DNA from: DUPQ01 sp041678685
GTDB taxonomy: Bacteria > Bacillota > Clostridia > DUPQ01
Length of the DNA: 5,422 bases
Direction of reading: 5' to 3'
Assembly (NCBI GenBank): GCA_041678685.1
Contig: JBAYNV010000149.1
Coordinates: 1-5,422, forward strand
In this document: positions 1 to 5,422 of the stretch, piece after piece
Numbering within the stretch: the stretch's first letter is position 1
Layout: each line of letters begins with the position of its first letter
The notes under the pieces: generated by a model
Told to the model about the DNA's origin: nothing
What the model saw: the letters and a program-made list of their open reading frames with translations, nothing else
The model's database searches: none
Made by a program: the position numbers and the translations under genes

Positions 1-66
1 AAAATGCGTTTTTGTGAAATAGATTTTGAGGAATTTAAAATCACTGCAGATAGCACTGACCACTGA
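1..66 (+). CDS. Possible 3' tail of a convergent gene (partial)
   Basis: One plus-strand frame is open from the window edge to a TGA at 64-66. It encodes about 21 residues, acidic and polar, ending ITADSTDH. It stops one base before the stop codon of the minus-strand GMP synthetase, which would make a tightly packed convergent pair. An ATG occurs at 4-6, but no Shine-Dalgarno site can be judged because the upstream sequence is missing, so this may simply be an internal methionine. The composition (many E, D, F and I with few rare residues) looks protein-like, but 21 codons are too few to be sure. No family is recognisable. The alternative is plain intergenic DNA. Confidence 0.3.
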   Translation, partial: KMRFCEIDFEEFKITADSTDH

Positions 67-67
67 T

Positions 68-1048
68 CTATTCCCACTCAATAGTTCCGGTCGGCTTCGG
101 AGTAAGGTCGTACAGTACCCGGTTCACGCCTTTTACCTCTGCAGTGATCCTTGCTGTTATATGCTGTAACAGCGAAAAGGGGATATCTTCGACAGTGGCT
201 GTCATGGCATCGCGCGTATTGACGGCACGGATGATGACAGGCCAGTCGAAGCTGCGCTTACCGTCACGCACGCCTGTAGACTTAAAGTCGGGTATCACTG
301 TGAAATACTGCCAGACTTTGCCTTCGAGCCCATTCTTTGCAAACTCCTCGCGAAGTATTGCATCGGACTCTCTTAAAGCTTCCAGCCTGTCGCGTGTTAT
401 CGCACCGAGGCAGCGGACGCCTAATCCGGGACCCGGGAACGGCTGGCGGTATACCATGCCGTCGGGAAGTCCGGCGGCTTTGCCTACCATACGCACTTCA
501 TCTTTAAAGAGGAACTTCAGCGGTTCGACCAATCCGAATTTCAGATCTTCAGGCAGGCCTCCGACATTATGGTGCGCTTTGACAACGCCGCTCTCCAGGA
601 TGTCAGGGTATATCGTGCCTTGGGCAAGCAATTCGATGCCATCAAGATTGCGGGCTTCCTCCTCGAACACCCGGATGAACTGTGCACCTATAATCCTGCG
701 TTTTTGCTCCGGGTCGGCAACTCCGGCCAGTTTATCAAGGAAACGGTCCACTGCGTCGACATATACGAGATTGGCATTCATCTGATTTTTGAATACTTCA
801 ATGACCTGCTCAGGTTCGCCCTTGCGCAAAAGTCCGTGATTGACATGTACGCAAGTGAGCTGTTTACCGACAGCCTTTATAAGAAGAGCGGCAACAACTG
901 AGGAATCAACACCGCCGGATAATGCCAGCAGCACCTTCCTTTTGCCTATCTGTTCACGTAATTCTGAAAGCTTTTCCTTGATGAAAGCATCTGCCAGAAC
1001 CACTGTCGTTATACGCTCCATATTCATGGGACGCTTATTGTTCTCCAT
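68..1048 (-). CDS. guaA: GMP synthetase, ATP pyrophosphatase subunit only (no amidotransferase domain)
   Basis: The product, 326 residues, is the synthetase half of GMP synthase. It adenylates XMP with ATP and aminates it to GMP in the cytoplasm, the last step of guanine nucleotide synthesis. Seen: PP-loop SGGVDS at residues 44-49, VNHG at 69-72, AQGTIYPD at 142-149, lid motif VKAHHNVGG at about 156-164, RQPFPGPGLG at 201-210, and a C-terminal dimerisation domain ending in TIEWE. The amidotransferase domain (about 200 residues) of full-length GuaA is absent, so amide nitrogen must come from free ammonia or a partner. I chose the ATG at 1048 because AGAGAGGAAG lies 8 bases upstream. A TTG at 1084 would add 12 residues but overlaps guaA and has no comparable site. 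The gene starts 22 bases after guaA ends, suggesting one operon. The frame is intact. GC content is higher than in guaA, and the sequence resembles a different GuaA subfamily, so transfer or ancient paralogy is possible. Confidence 0.93.
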   Translation of the reverse strand: MENNKRPMNMERITTVVLADAFIKEKLSELREQIGKRKVLLALSGGVDSSVVAALLIKAVGKQLTCVHVNHGLLRKGEPEQVIEVFKNQMNANLVYVDAVDRFLDKLAGVADPEQKRRIIGAQFIRVFEEEARNLDGIELLAQGTIYPDILESGVVKAHHNVGGLPEDLKFGLVEPLKFLFKDEVRMVGKAAGLPDGMVYRQPFPGPGLGVRCLGAITRDRLEALRESDAILREEFAKNGLEGKVWQYFTVIPDFKSTGVRDGKRSFDWPVIIRAVNTRDAMTATVEDIPFSLLQHITARITAEVKGVNRVLYDLTPKPTGTIEWE

Positions 1049-1056
1049 ACGATCTA

Positions 1057-1066
1057 CTTCCTCTCT
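1057..1066 (-). promoter_or_regulatory. Shine-Dalgarno site deciding the start of the second GMP synthetase
   Basis: AGAGAGGAAG on the minus strand lies 8 bases before the ATG at 1048-1046. It falls entirely in the short gap after the guaA stop codon (1073-1071). This supports the ATG start over the upstream TTG and suggests independent ribosome loading within a shared transcript. Confidence 0.8.
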
Positions 1067-1070
1067 GTTT

Positions 1071-2615
1071 TTATTCCCATTCAACGGTAGATGGCGGCTT
1101 GTCAGTCACATCATATACGATCCTGTTTATTCCGCTTACTTCGTTTGTGATCCTCTTTGATACAGTGTTTATAACACTGTTAGGAAGCTTTGCATATTCG
1201 GCGGTCATGAAATCTCCGGTTATCACAGCCCTTAAGGCAAGTATATATCCGTATGTCCTCTCGTCACCCATGACACCGACAGTTCTGGTATTCGTAAGTA
1301 CCGTAAAGTACTGGCTTGGTTTTCTTTTGAGCTTTCCTATCTCTTCTCTGAAAATAGAGTCGGCATCTCTTAACATGTCCAGCTTTTCTTTCGTTATCTC
1401 TCCCATTATCCTTATAGCCAGACCAGGTCCCGGGAATGGCTGGCGGTGTACTATGGCATCAGGCAGATCCAGTTTTTTACCTACTTTTCTCACTTCATCC
1501 TTGAACAGCCCTCTTAAAGGTTCGATAATGCCTTTAAAGCTCATTTCCTTGGGAAGCCCCCCAACATTATGGTGGCTTTTTATCGTGGCTGCTTTCCCGT
1601 TACCCGATTCGATAACATCGGGATATATGGTGCCTTGTGCCAGATATTTTACATAACCGTGTTTCTTGGCTTCGTCATTGAAAACCTCAACGAATTCCGC
1701 TCCTATTATCTTTCTCTTTGTTTCAGGATCGGTCACTCCTTTAAGTTTATTCAGAAATCTTTCGGAAGCATCCACGCAGACAAGATCAAGATCCATGTTT
1801 TCAAATGCTTTCTTTACTTCCGCGCCTTCGTTCTTTCTCATGAACCCATGATCCACAAATATGCACGTAAGCTGTTTTGGTACGGCTTTGGCTATAAGAG
1901 CGGCGCATACAGCGGAATCCACTCCGCCTGACAGACCTAACAGGACATGTTCGTCTCCGACCTGTTCACGTATCTGGTCCACCGTTGTCTTGATATATCC
2001 GGATATATTGTAGTCGCCGGTCGCTTTACATATATCATACAGAAAATTCCTTATAATCTTTTTACCATTTATCGTATGCGTTACTTCAGGATGGAACTGA
2101 ACGCCGTATATTTTGTTTTTTTCATCTGCCATCGCCGCTATCGGGCAATTTTCCGTTTCCGCTATATTTTTGAATCCTTTTGGCAGTTTTACGACTCTGT
2201 CGGTATGGCTCATAAGAACTCTCAGATCTTTATTTACTCCGCTAAACAGTACGCTGTCCTGCGTGATCTTACCTTTTGTCTGCCCATATTCGCTTACCTG
2301 ACAGCCCTCTACCGAACCTCCAAGCATATATGTTATGAGCTGCATCCCGTAACATATGCCTAATATCGGGATCCCCAATGAAAACAGGCGTTCATCGCAT
2401 CTTGTAACGCCTTCCTTATATACGCTTTTCGGGCTTCCTGTCGTTATTATTCCTATCGGATCATATTTCAATATTTCGTCCGTACTTGTATCTCCGGAAA
2501 GAATAACGGAATAAACATTGCATTCCCTGACCCTTCTTGCGATGAGGTCCTTATACTGTCCCCCAAAATCAAGAACTATGACTATCTGTTTTTTATAACC
2601 GTTATCAGTATCCAT
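1071..2615 (-). CDS. guaA: GMP synthase (glutamine-hydrolysing), full length
   Basis: This 514-residue protein converts XMP, ATP and glutamine to GMP and has the usual length for bacterial GuaA. Residues 10-195 form the class I amidotransferase domain, with nucleophile Cys88 in GICYGMQ and His175/Glu177 in FHPE. Residues 205-395 form the ATP pyrophosphatase domain, with PP-loop SGGVDS at 229-234, VDHG at 254-257, AQGTIYPD at 326-333, and lid motif IKSHHNVGG at 345-353. RQPFPGPGLA at 391-400 leads into the C-terminal dimerisation domain, which ends STVEWE. All catalytic residues are present. The C-terminal part (ALRAV..DFMTAEYA) resembles the Bacillus/Escherichia type of GuaA, unlike the downstream copy. 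The ATG at 2615 is chosen because an in-frame TAA lies three codons upstream and no alternative start comes soon after. A promoter and GGAGGG precede it. The leader is too short for a purine riboswitch and shows none of its conserved segments. Confidence 0.97.
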   Translation of the reverse strand: MDTDNGYKKQIVIVLDFGGQYKDLIARRVRECNVYSVILSGDTSTDEILKYDPIGIITTGSPKSVYKEGVTRCDERLFSLGIPILGICYGMQLITYMLGGSVEGCQVSEYGQTKGKITQDSVLFSGVNKDLRVLMSHTDRVVKLPKGFKNIAETENCPIAAMADEKNKIYGVQFHPEVTHTINGKKIIRNFLYDICKATGDYNISGYIKTTVDQIREQVGDEHVLLGLSGGVDSAVCAALIAKAVPKQLTCIFVDHGFMRKNEGAEVKKAFENMDLDLVCVDASERFLNKLKGVTDPETKRKIIGAEFVEVFNDEAKKHGYVKYLAQGTIYPDVIESGNGKAATIKSHHNVGGLPKEMSFKGIIEPLRGLFKDEVRKVGKKLDLPDAIVHRQPFPGPGLAIRIMGEITKEKLDMLRDADSIFREEIGKLKRKPSQYFTVLTNTRTVGVMGDERTYGYILALRAVITGDFMTAEYAKLPNSVINTVSKRITNEVSGINRIVYDVTDKPPSTVEWE

Positions 2616-2628
2616 GCCTTTTTACGAT

Positions 2629-2634
2629 CCCTCC
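2629..2634 (-). promoter_or_regulatory. Shine-Dalgarno site of guaA, unusually distant
   Basis: GGAGGG on the minus strand is the only strong ribosome-binding match upstream of guaA. It lies 13 bases before the ATG at 2615, longer than the usual 5-9. An AAGG at 2620-2617 is too close to the start to serve. An in-frame TAA between the site and the ATG rules out an earlier start. Confidence 0.6.
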
Positions 2635-2652
2635 GGTATTTCCATTTGACTA

Positions 2653-2681
2653 ATTTTATATTATTCATATAAAACAGTAAA
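2653..2681 (-). promoter_or_regulatory. guaA: Sigma-70-type promoter for guaA
   Basis: On the minus strand, TTTACT (2681-2676) matches the -35 consensus at four of six bases. TAAAAT (2658-2653) matches the -10 consensus at five of six. The spacer is exactly 17 bases and very AT-rich. Transcription would start near 2646, giving a leader of about 30 bases before the ATG. It lies between the glycosidase stop codon and guaA, so guaA and the second synthetase can be expressed separately from the glycosidase. Confidence 0.6.
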
Positions 2682-2702
2682 GCAGTTTGAGATATATTTG
2701 CA

Positions 2703-5144
2703 TCACTTTGCTTTTTTAGCCGTTACCATACCCAACCCCTTAAAAAACCTGCCGTTCATCATAGTTACAAGGCCTTCCACCTGTATCATAGTAAACATGC
2801 CTCCAGTCATAAGGCAGAGGCTCCTAAGAGGCATATCATACAGCATCTCCCTGATCATAAGTTCCAGGTTTTCGTCATTTTTCGCAACATCAGTCATATG
2901 TCTGACCTTCTTCATCATAAGCCATGTAAGAAGCCTGCCGGTGAAGCTTGTCTGTATGTCATTGATCGTGCTGTTTATGGTGTACGGGCGGTTTGGAGGG
3001 CTGTCAGGGACGGCGTGTCCCAATATCGCTTCAAACTGTTTCTTCGGTATGTCAAGGACTTCGGCAGTCATAGTATAATATGCAGGTGCGCTTTCTGTAT
3101 AGTCAGGGACAGGTGCATCTTTAGTGCTTATAACTTCCACTTCTTCCTGCAAACATATATCCCTTGAAGACGCACCGATCTCGACAGTATATTTTCCTGT
3201 CGGGACGTGCCAGTCAGATATATCAACATTGTAGTATGCGAATGCCCTTGAATCCAGCATGAATGACACTTCCTTGAATTCGCCCGGCTGCAGTGACACT
3301 TTCGCATATCCCTTCAGCTCCCTGACCGGCTTGAATATGTCCGATACAGGCGGTCTGACATATACCTGTACAATTTCTTTCGCACTCATCTTCCCGATGT
3401 TCTTTACTTTTAACGTAACATCAAGCGTATCGGTATCTTTTATCTTTTCCGCACTCAGTTTAAGATCGGTATAACTGAATCTGGAATAGGAAAGACCGTA
3501 TCCGAAAGGAAACGCCACTTTCCTATTTGCCTTGTCATAATATCTGTATCCCACATAAATACTTTCGCGGTATTCCACTTCCTTACCTTTTCCAAACCAG
3601 TTATATGAAGGAGTCTCTGTTATGGAAAGAGGATATGTCTCAGTCAGCTTGCCACACGGCGAATAGTCTCCAAACAGCAGGTCATATGCGGCACCTCCGC
3701 CGTTCTGCCCGGTCAGATTCATTAAAAGAACGCCTTTTACCTTACTGATCCATGGCATCGCTATGGCAGATCCTGTAAAGACTATCGCGACTGTATTGCT
3801 GTTTGCTTTTACCAGTTCATCTATGAGCATGTTGTGTGAAGGAGGCAGATCGATATGGTTTCTGTCATAACCCTCAGATTCATATGAATCAGGAAGCCCT
3901 ACAAATACGAATACTATGTCAGCTTTTTTTGCATGCTGGACCGCTTCTTTTATATTATCCTCATTTGGCAGGTCACTGACAATGTCATATCCTTTTGCAT
4001 ATGTAAAATCGATTGCTTTAGAAGTGAACTCATCGAATACGCTGTTCATCATCGAGGGAACGATCTTTGAGCTTCCCGCGCCCTGATAGCGGGGAGTTTT
4101 TGCAAACTCGCCTATTATGGCGATCTTTTGTTTCTTATTTGCAGGCAGCACATTATCATCATTCTTAAGAAGAACAGCGGATTCCCGTGCGATCCTTCGT
4201 GCAAGTTCATGATGCGCGTTTTTATCATATGCAGCTTTTTTGTTCTCCGCTCCATAGAGTGCGAACGCCGTGACTCTCGTTGCGCACAGGTCTACAAGCT
4301 TTTCATCCAGACGGCCGTCTTTCACTGCTTTAACTATCTGTTTATCGGTATCCCCACCGGAATAGGGCATTTCAAGATCCACGCCTGCTTTTATTGCTTC
4401 GACACGGTCGGAAAGAGCGCCCCAGTCGGTCATTACGAGTCCTTTGTATCCCCATTCATTTCTTAATATATCCGTCATAAGCTTCCCGTTATCCGAAGCA
4501 TATGTTCCGTTTATCCTGTTATATGAGCACATGACTGTCCATGGCTGCGCTTCTTTTACCGCTTTTTCAAACGGAACAAGATATATCTCTCGAAGAGCTC
4601 TTTCATCCACGACCGAATCGGACACCATACGCATTTTTTCCTGATTGTTCGTACAGTAGTGCTTTAACGATGTACCGACATGCCTGCTCTGTATGCCCCT
4701 GATCAAAGCAGCGGCTGTTTCCCCGGCAAGATACGGGTCTTCAGAGATATACTCGAAATTCCTGCCGCAAAGAGGCGATCTTTTGATGTTTACCGCTGGG
4801 CCTAAGATCGTTGATACATCCTCCTCAAGGCATTCATCTGCTAACGCCTGCCCCATTTCATAAAGAAGATCGCGGTCGAATGAGCATGATGTGGTGACTG
4901 CCGGAGGGAAACACGTTGCAGGTACTGATTCATTTATTCCAAGATGATCCCCTTCATCTATCTGTTTCCTCAATCCGTGGGGTCCGTCTGTGACCATAAC
5001 AGAAGGTATATCCAGTCTCTTTACCGGTTTTGTATGCCAGAAGTCGAGACCTGAACACAGTGAGCATTTTTCCTCAAGCGTCATTTTCGATACTGCTTCT
5101 TCCGCTTTTATAATGTATTCATACTTAACATGATCCGTTTCCAT
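2703..5144 (-). CDS. Glycoside hydrolase family 3 beta-glycosidase (beta-glucosidase type) with C-terminal extension
   Basis: The 813-residue enzyme hydrolyses terminal beta-linked sugars from the non-reducing end, most likely beta-glucosides. Residues 15-300 form the GH3 barrel: VTDGPHGLRKQ at 51-61, GRNFEYISEDPYLAG at 127-141, the substrate-binding KH pair at 161-162, and nucleophile Asp240 in VMTDWGA. Residues 311-555 form the alpha/beta sandwich; ESEGYDR at 422-428 holds the likely acid/base (Glu424 or Glu422), and PFGYGLSYSRF lies at 546-556. Residues 570-672 form a fibronectin III-like domain with PVRELKGYAKVSLQPGE. Residues 673-813 are an extra tail: a proline-rich linker, then a region with about a dozen methionines in 75 residues. 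There is no signal peptide or obvious membrane helix, so the enzyme is probably cytoplasmic and acts on imported oligosaccharides. The ATG at 5144 follows AAGGA at a 13-base spacing, and the N-terminus fits the family. Exact substrate cannot be read; xylosidase or glucosylceramidase activity are alternatives within GH3. Confidence 0.95.
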   Translation of the reverse strand: METDHVKYEYIIKAEEAVSKMTLEEKCSLCSGLDFWHTKPVKRLDIPSVMVTDGPHGLRKQIDEGDHLGINESVPATCFPPAVTTSCSFDRDLLYEMGQALADECLEEDVSTILGPAVNIKRSPLCGRNFEYISEDPYLAGETAAALIRGIQSRHVGTSLKHYCTNNQEKMRMVSDSVVDERALREIYLVPFEKAVKEAQPWTVMCSYNRINGTYASDNGKLMTDILRNEWGYKGLVMTDWGALSDRVEAIKAGVDLEMPYSGGDTDKQIVKAVKDGRLDEKLVDLCATRVTAFALYGAENKKAAYDKNAHHELARRIARESAVLLKNDDNVLPANKKQKIAIIGEFAKTPRYQGAGSSKIVPSMMNSVFDEFTSKAIDFTYAKGYDIVSDLPNEDNIKEAVQHAKKADIVFVFVGLPDSYESEGYDRNHIDLPPSHNMLIDELVKANSNTVAIVFTGSAIAMPWISKVKGVLLMNLTGQNGGGAAYDLLFGDYSPCGKLTETYPLSITETPSYNWFGKGKEVEYRESIYVGYRYYDKANRKVAFPFGYGLSYSRFSYTDLKLSAEKIKDTDTLDVTLKVKNIGKMSAKEIVQVYVRPPVSDIFKPVRELKGYAKVSLQPGEFKEVSFMLDSRAFAYYNVDISDWHVPTGKYTVEIGASSRDICLQEEVEVISTKDAPVPDYTESAPAYYTMTAEVLDIPKKQFEAILGHAVPDSPPNRPYTINSTINDIQTSFTGRLLTWLMMKKVRHMTDVAKNDENLELMIREMLYDMPLRSLCLMTGGMFTMIQVEGLVTMMNGRFFKGLGMVTAKKAK

Positions 5145-5157
5145 ATTATTTGTATTT

Positions 5158-5162
5158 TCCTT
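5158..5162 (-). promoter_or_regulatory. Shine-Dalgarno site of the GH3 gene
   Basis: AAGGA on the minus strand lies 13 bases before the ATG at 5144. The spacer is entirely AT-rich apart from one C. It is the only purine-rich match close to the start; the long spacing resembles that of guaA. Confidence 0.5.
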
Positions 5163-5229
5163 TCAGTAAAGAGATCTGTCCCGTAAAACATTGATTGCAG
5201 TGATTTATTCAGATCGATATCATATGTTC

Positions 5230-5258
5230 AGCCTACCATACCGTTTAACTCATGTCAA
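5230..5258 (-). promoter_or_regulatory. Candidate promoter of the GH3 gene
   Basis: A perfect -35 box TTGACA (5258-5253) is followed after 17 bases by TAGGCT (5235-5230). That hexamer keeps the three most conserved -10 positions (T, A and final T) but is otherwise weak. A start near 5223 would give a leader of about 80 bases. The perfect -35 with a weak -10 suggests a regulated promoter. It lies just 13 bases downstream of the intron's 3' end and is intact. A TATGAT at 5224-5219 is another possible -10, but its spacing from TTGACA is 28 bases. Confidence 0.45.
5236..5249 (-). promoter_or_regulatory. Possible catabolite-repression (cre-like) operator
   Basis: GTTAAACGGTATGG on the minus strand matches the core of the CcpA operator consensus TGWAANCGNTNWCA at every defined inner position (WAA.CG.T.W). 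It misses both outer positions on each side. It fills the spacer between the -35 and -10 boxes, where a repressor would block polymerase. Catabolite control of a beta-glucosidase would make sense, but the missing flanks and poor dyad symmetry make this a weak call. Confidence 0.25.
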
Positions 5259-5271
5259 TGTGTGTAAAAGA

Positions 5272-5422
5272 ATAGGGTAGATGGAGGATATTAACCCTTG
5301 CACCTCCCATTGCACCGTACGTACCGGTCAGGTATACGGCGCTACATAACTGCAGATGTTACTGCACGCCACTCAAATAATACGCCAGAGGGTCGACCAG
5401 TCCAGGTCGGCCTTCTTTCTCG
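5272..5422 (-). mobile_element. Group II intron, 3' end (partial, continues beyond the right edge)
   Basis: Reading leftward from the window edge, the minus strand carries the tail of intron domain IV, then domains V and VI, and ends in UAU at 5272, fitting the AY rule for 3' splice sites. Domain V and VI structures are described separately. The intron-encoded reverse transcriptase/maturase should lie upstream, off the window. Within the window the three minus frames stop at 5344-5342 (TAG), 5361-5359 (TAA) and 5375-5373 (TGA), and I cannot say which belongs to the protein. It lies in the same orientation as the GH3 gene, 127 bases from its start codon. Whether it is full length or mobile cannot be judged here. 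Confidence 0.85.
5275..5342 (-). ncRNA. Group II intron ribozyme domains V and VI
   Basis: Domain V occupies 5342-5312. Eight pairs (GCGCCGUA with UACGGUGC, one G-U) are followed by the two-base CG bulge typical of the family, four pairs (UACC with GGUA) and a small loop. Aligned with classic domain V, the catalytic triad reads CGC instead of AGC, a variant known from group IIC introns. After a three-base AAU linker, domain VI (5308-5275) pairs GGG with CCC and AGGU with AUCU. The branch-point A (position 5278) is bulged between these two short stems, followed by a distal AGGG/UCCU hairpin. The branch-point A lies six bases before the intron's last base, the standard geometry. The helices support an intact catalytic core at this end. 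Confidence 0.85.

Noticed and set aside
31..67. Possible terminator after the second GMP synthetase
   Set aside because: ATCAGTG and CAGTGAT can pair on the minus strand with one G-G mismatch and a 14-base loop, followed by TTTTAAATT. The stem is weak and the U tract short, so I would not call it a terminator.
144..785. Long plus-strand open frame (213 codons), plus another at 569-901
   Set aside because: Both lie wholly opposite the conserved synthetase motifs of the minus-strand gene, resemble no family, and are Ser/Arg/Pro-rich as expected of antisense shadows.
1049..1084. TTG start at 1084 for the second GMP synthetase, adding 12 residues and overlapping guaA by 14 bases
   Set aside because: The ATG at 1048 has a strong Shine-Dalgarno site 8 bases upstream, and the added residues (NGNKNREEVDR) are simply the translated guaA stop region and ribosome-binding site.
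1099..1656. Plus-strand open frame of 185 codons opposite guaA
   Set aside because: It is a shadow of the guaA synthetase domain, low in charged residues and without a ribosome-binding site or recognisable motif.
2616..2702. Purine riboswitch or terminator between the GH3 gene and guaA
   Set aside because: The gap is only 87 bases, is mostly promoter, and shows no GC-rich stem with a U tract and none of the conserved purine-aptamer segments.
5214..5225. Overlapping palindromes ATCGAT, GATATC and CATATG as an operator
   Set aside because: They are three short six-base palindromes in an AT-rich stretch, not one longer dyad, and no regulator consensus fits them.
5342..5422. C-terminus of the intron-encoded reverse transcriptase
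   Set aside because: All three minus frames close within this stretch (15, 20 and 26 codons), and none shows a maturase or endonuclease motif, so no frame can be assigned without sequence to the right.

Overview
The window looks like a chromosomal segment of a Gram-positive, moderately AT-rich anaerobe of the Clostridia, probably near Lachnospiraceae. This rests on the kind of GMP synthetase and family-3 glycosidase seen, on purine-rich Shine-Dalgarno sites, and on codon use. It is inferred from remembered family features; no search was run. All complete genes lie on the minus strand, so the biological order runs from right to left.

From right to left, the first item (5422 to 5272) is the 3' end of a group II intron. 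It has a domain V hairpin, a domain VI hairpin with a bulged branch-point A, and an AU 3' terminus; the rest of the intron lies outside the window. A short intergenic stretch follows (5271 to 5145) with a perfect TTGACA box and a site resembling a CcpA operator. Next is a long cytoplasmic family GH3 beta-glycosidase (5144 to 2703) with a methionine-rich C-terminal extension of about 140 residues. A gap of 87 bases carries a good sigma-70-type promoter for the next gene.

That gene (2615 to 1071) is a normal full-length guaA, with a glutamine amidotransferase domain and a synthetase domain. After only 22 bases comes a second GMP synthetase (1048 to 68) that lacks the amidotransferase domain. 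The two synthetase domains have clearly diverged and seem to belong to different subfamilies. The second copy is richer in GC and has a shortened active-site lid loop. At the left edge, a short open frame on the plus strand ending at 66 may be the tail of a convergent gene.

The guaA pair probably forms an operon making GMP from XMP. In the cell, the second protein would need free ammonia or a partner amidotransferase. The glycosidase is probably a separate unit for breaking down imported oligosaccharides, although no clear terminator separates it from guaA. I saw no tRNA, rRNA, CRISPR array or riboswitch. The most unusual elements are the tandem, non-identical GMP synthetases and the intron next to the glycosidase promoter.
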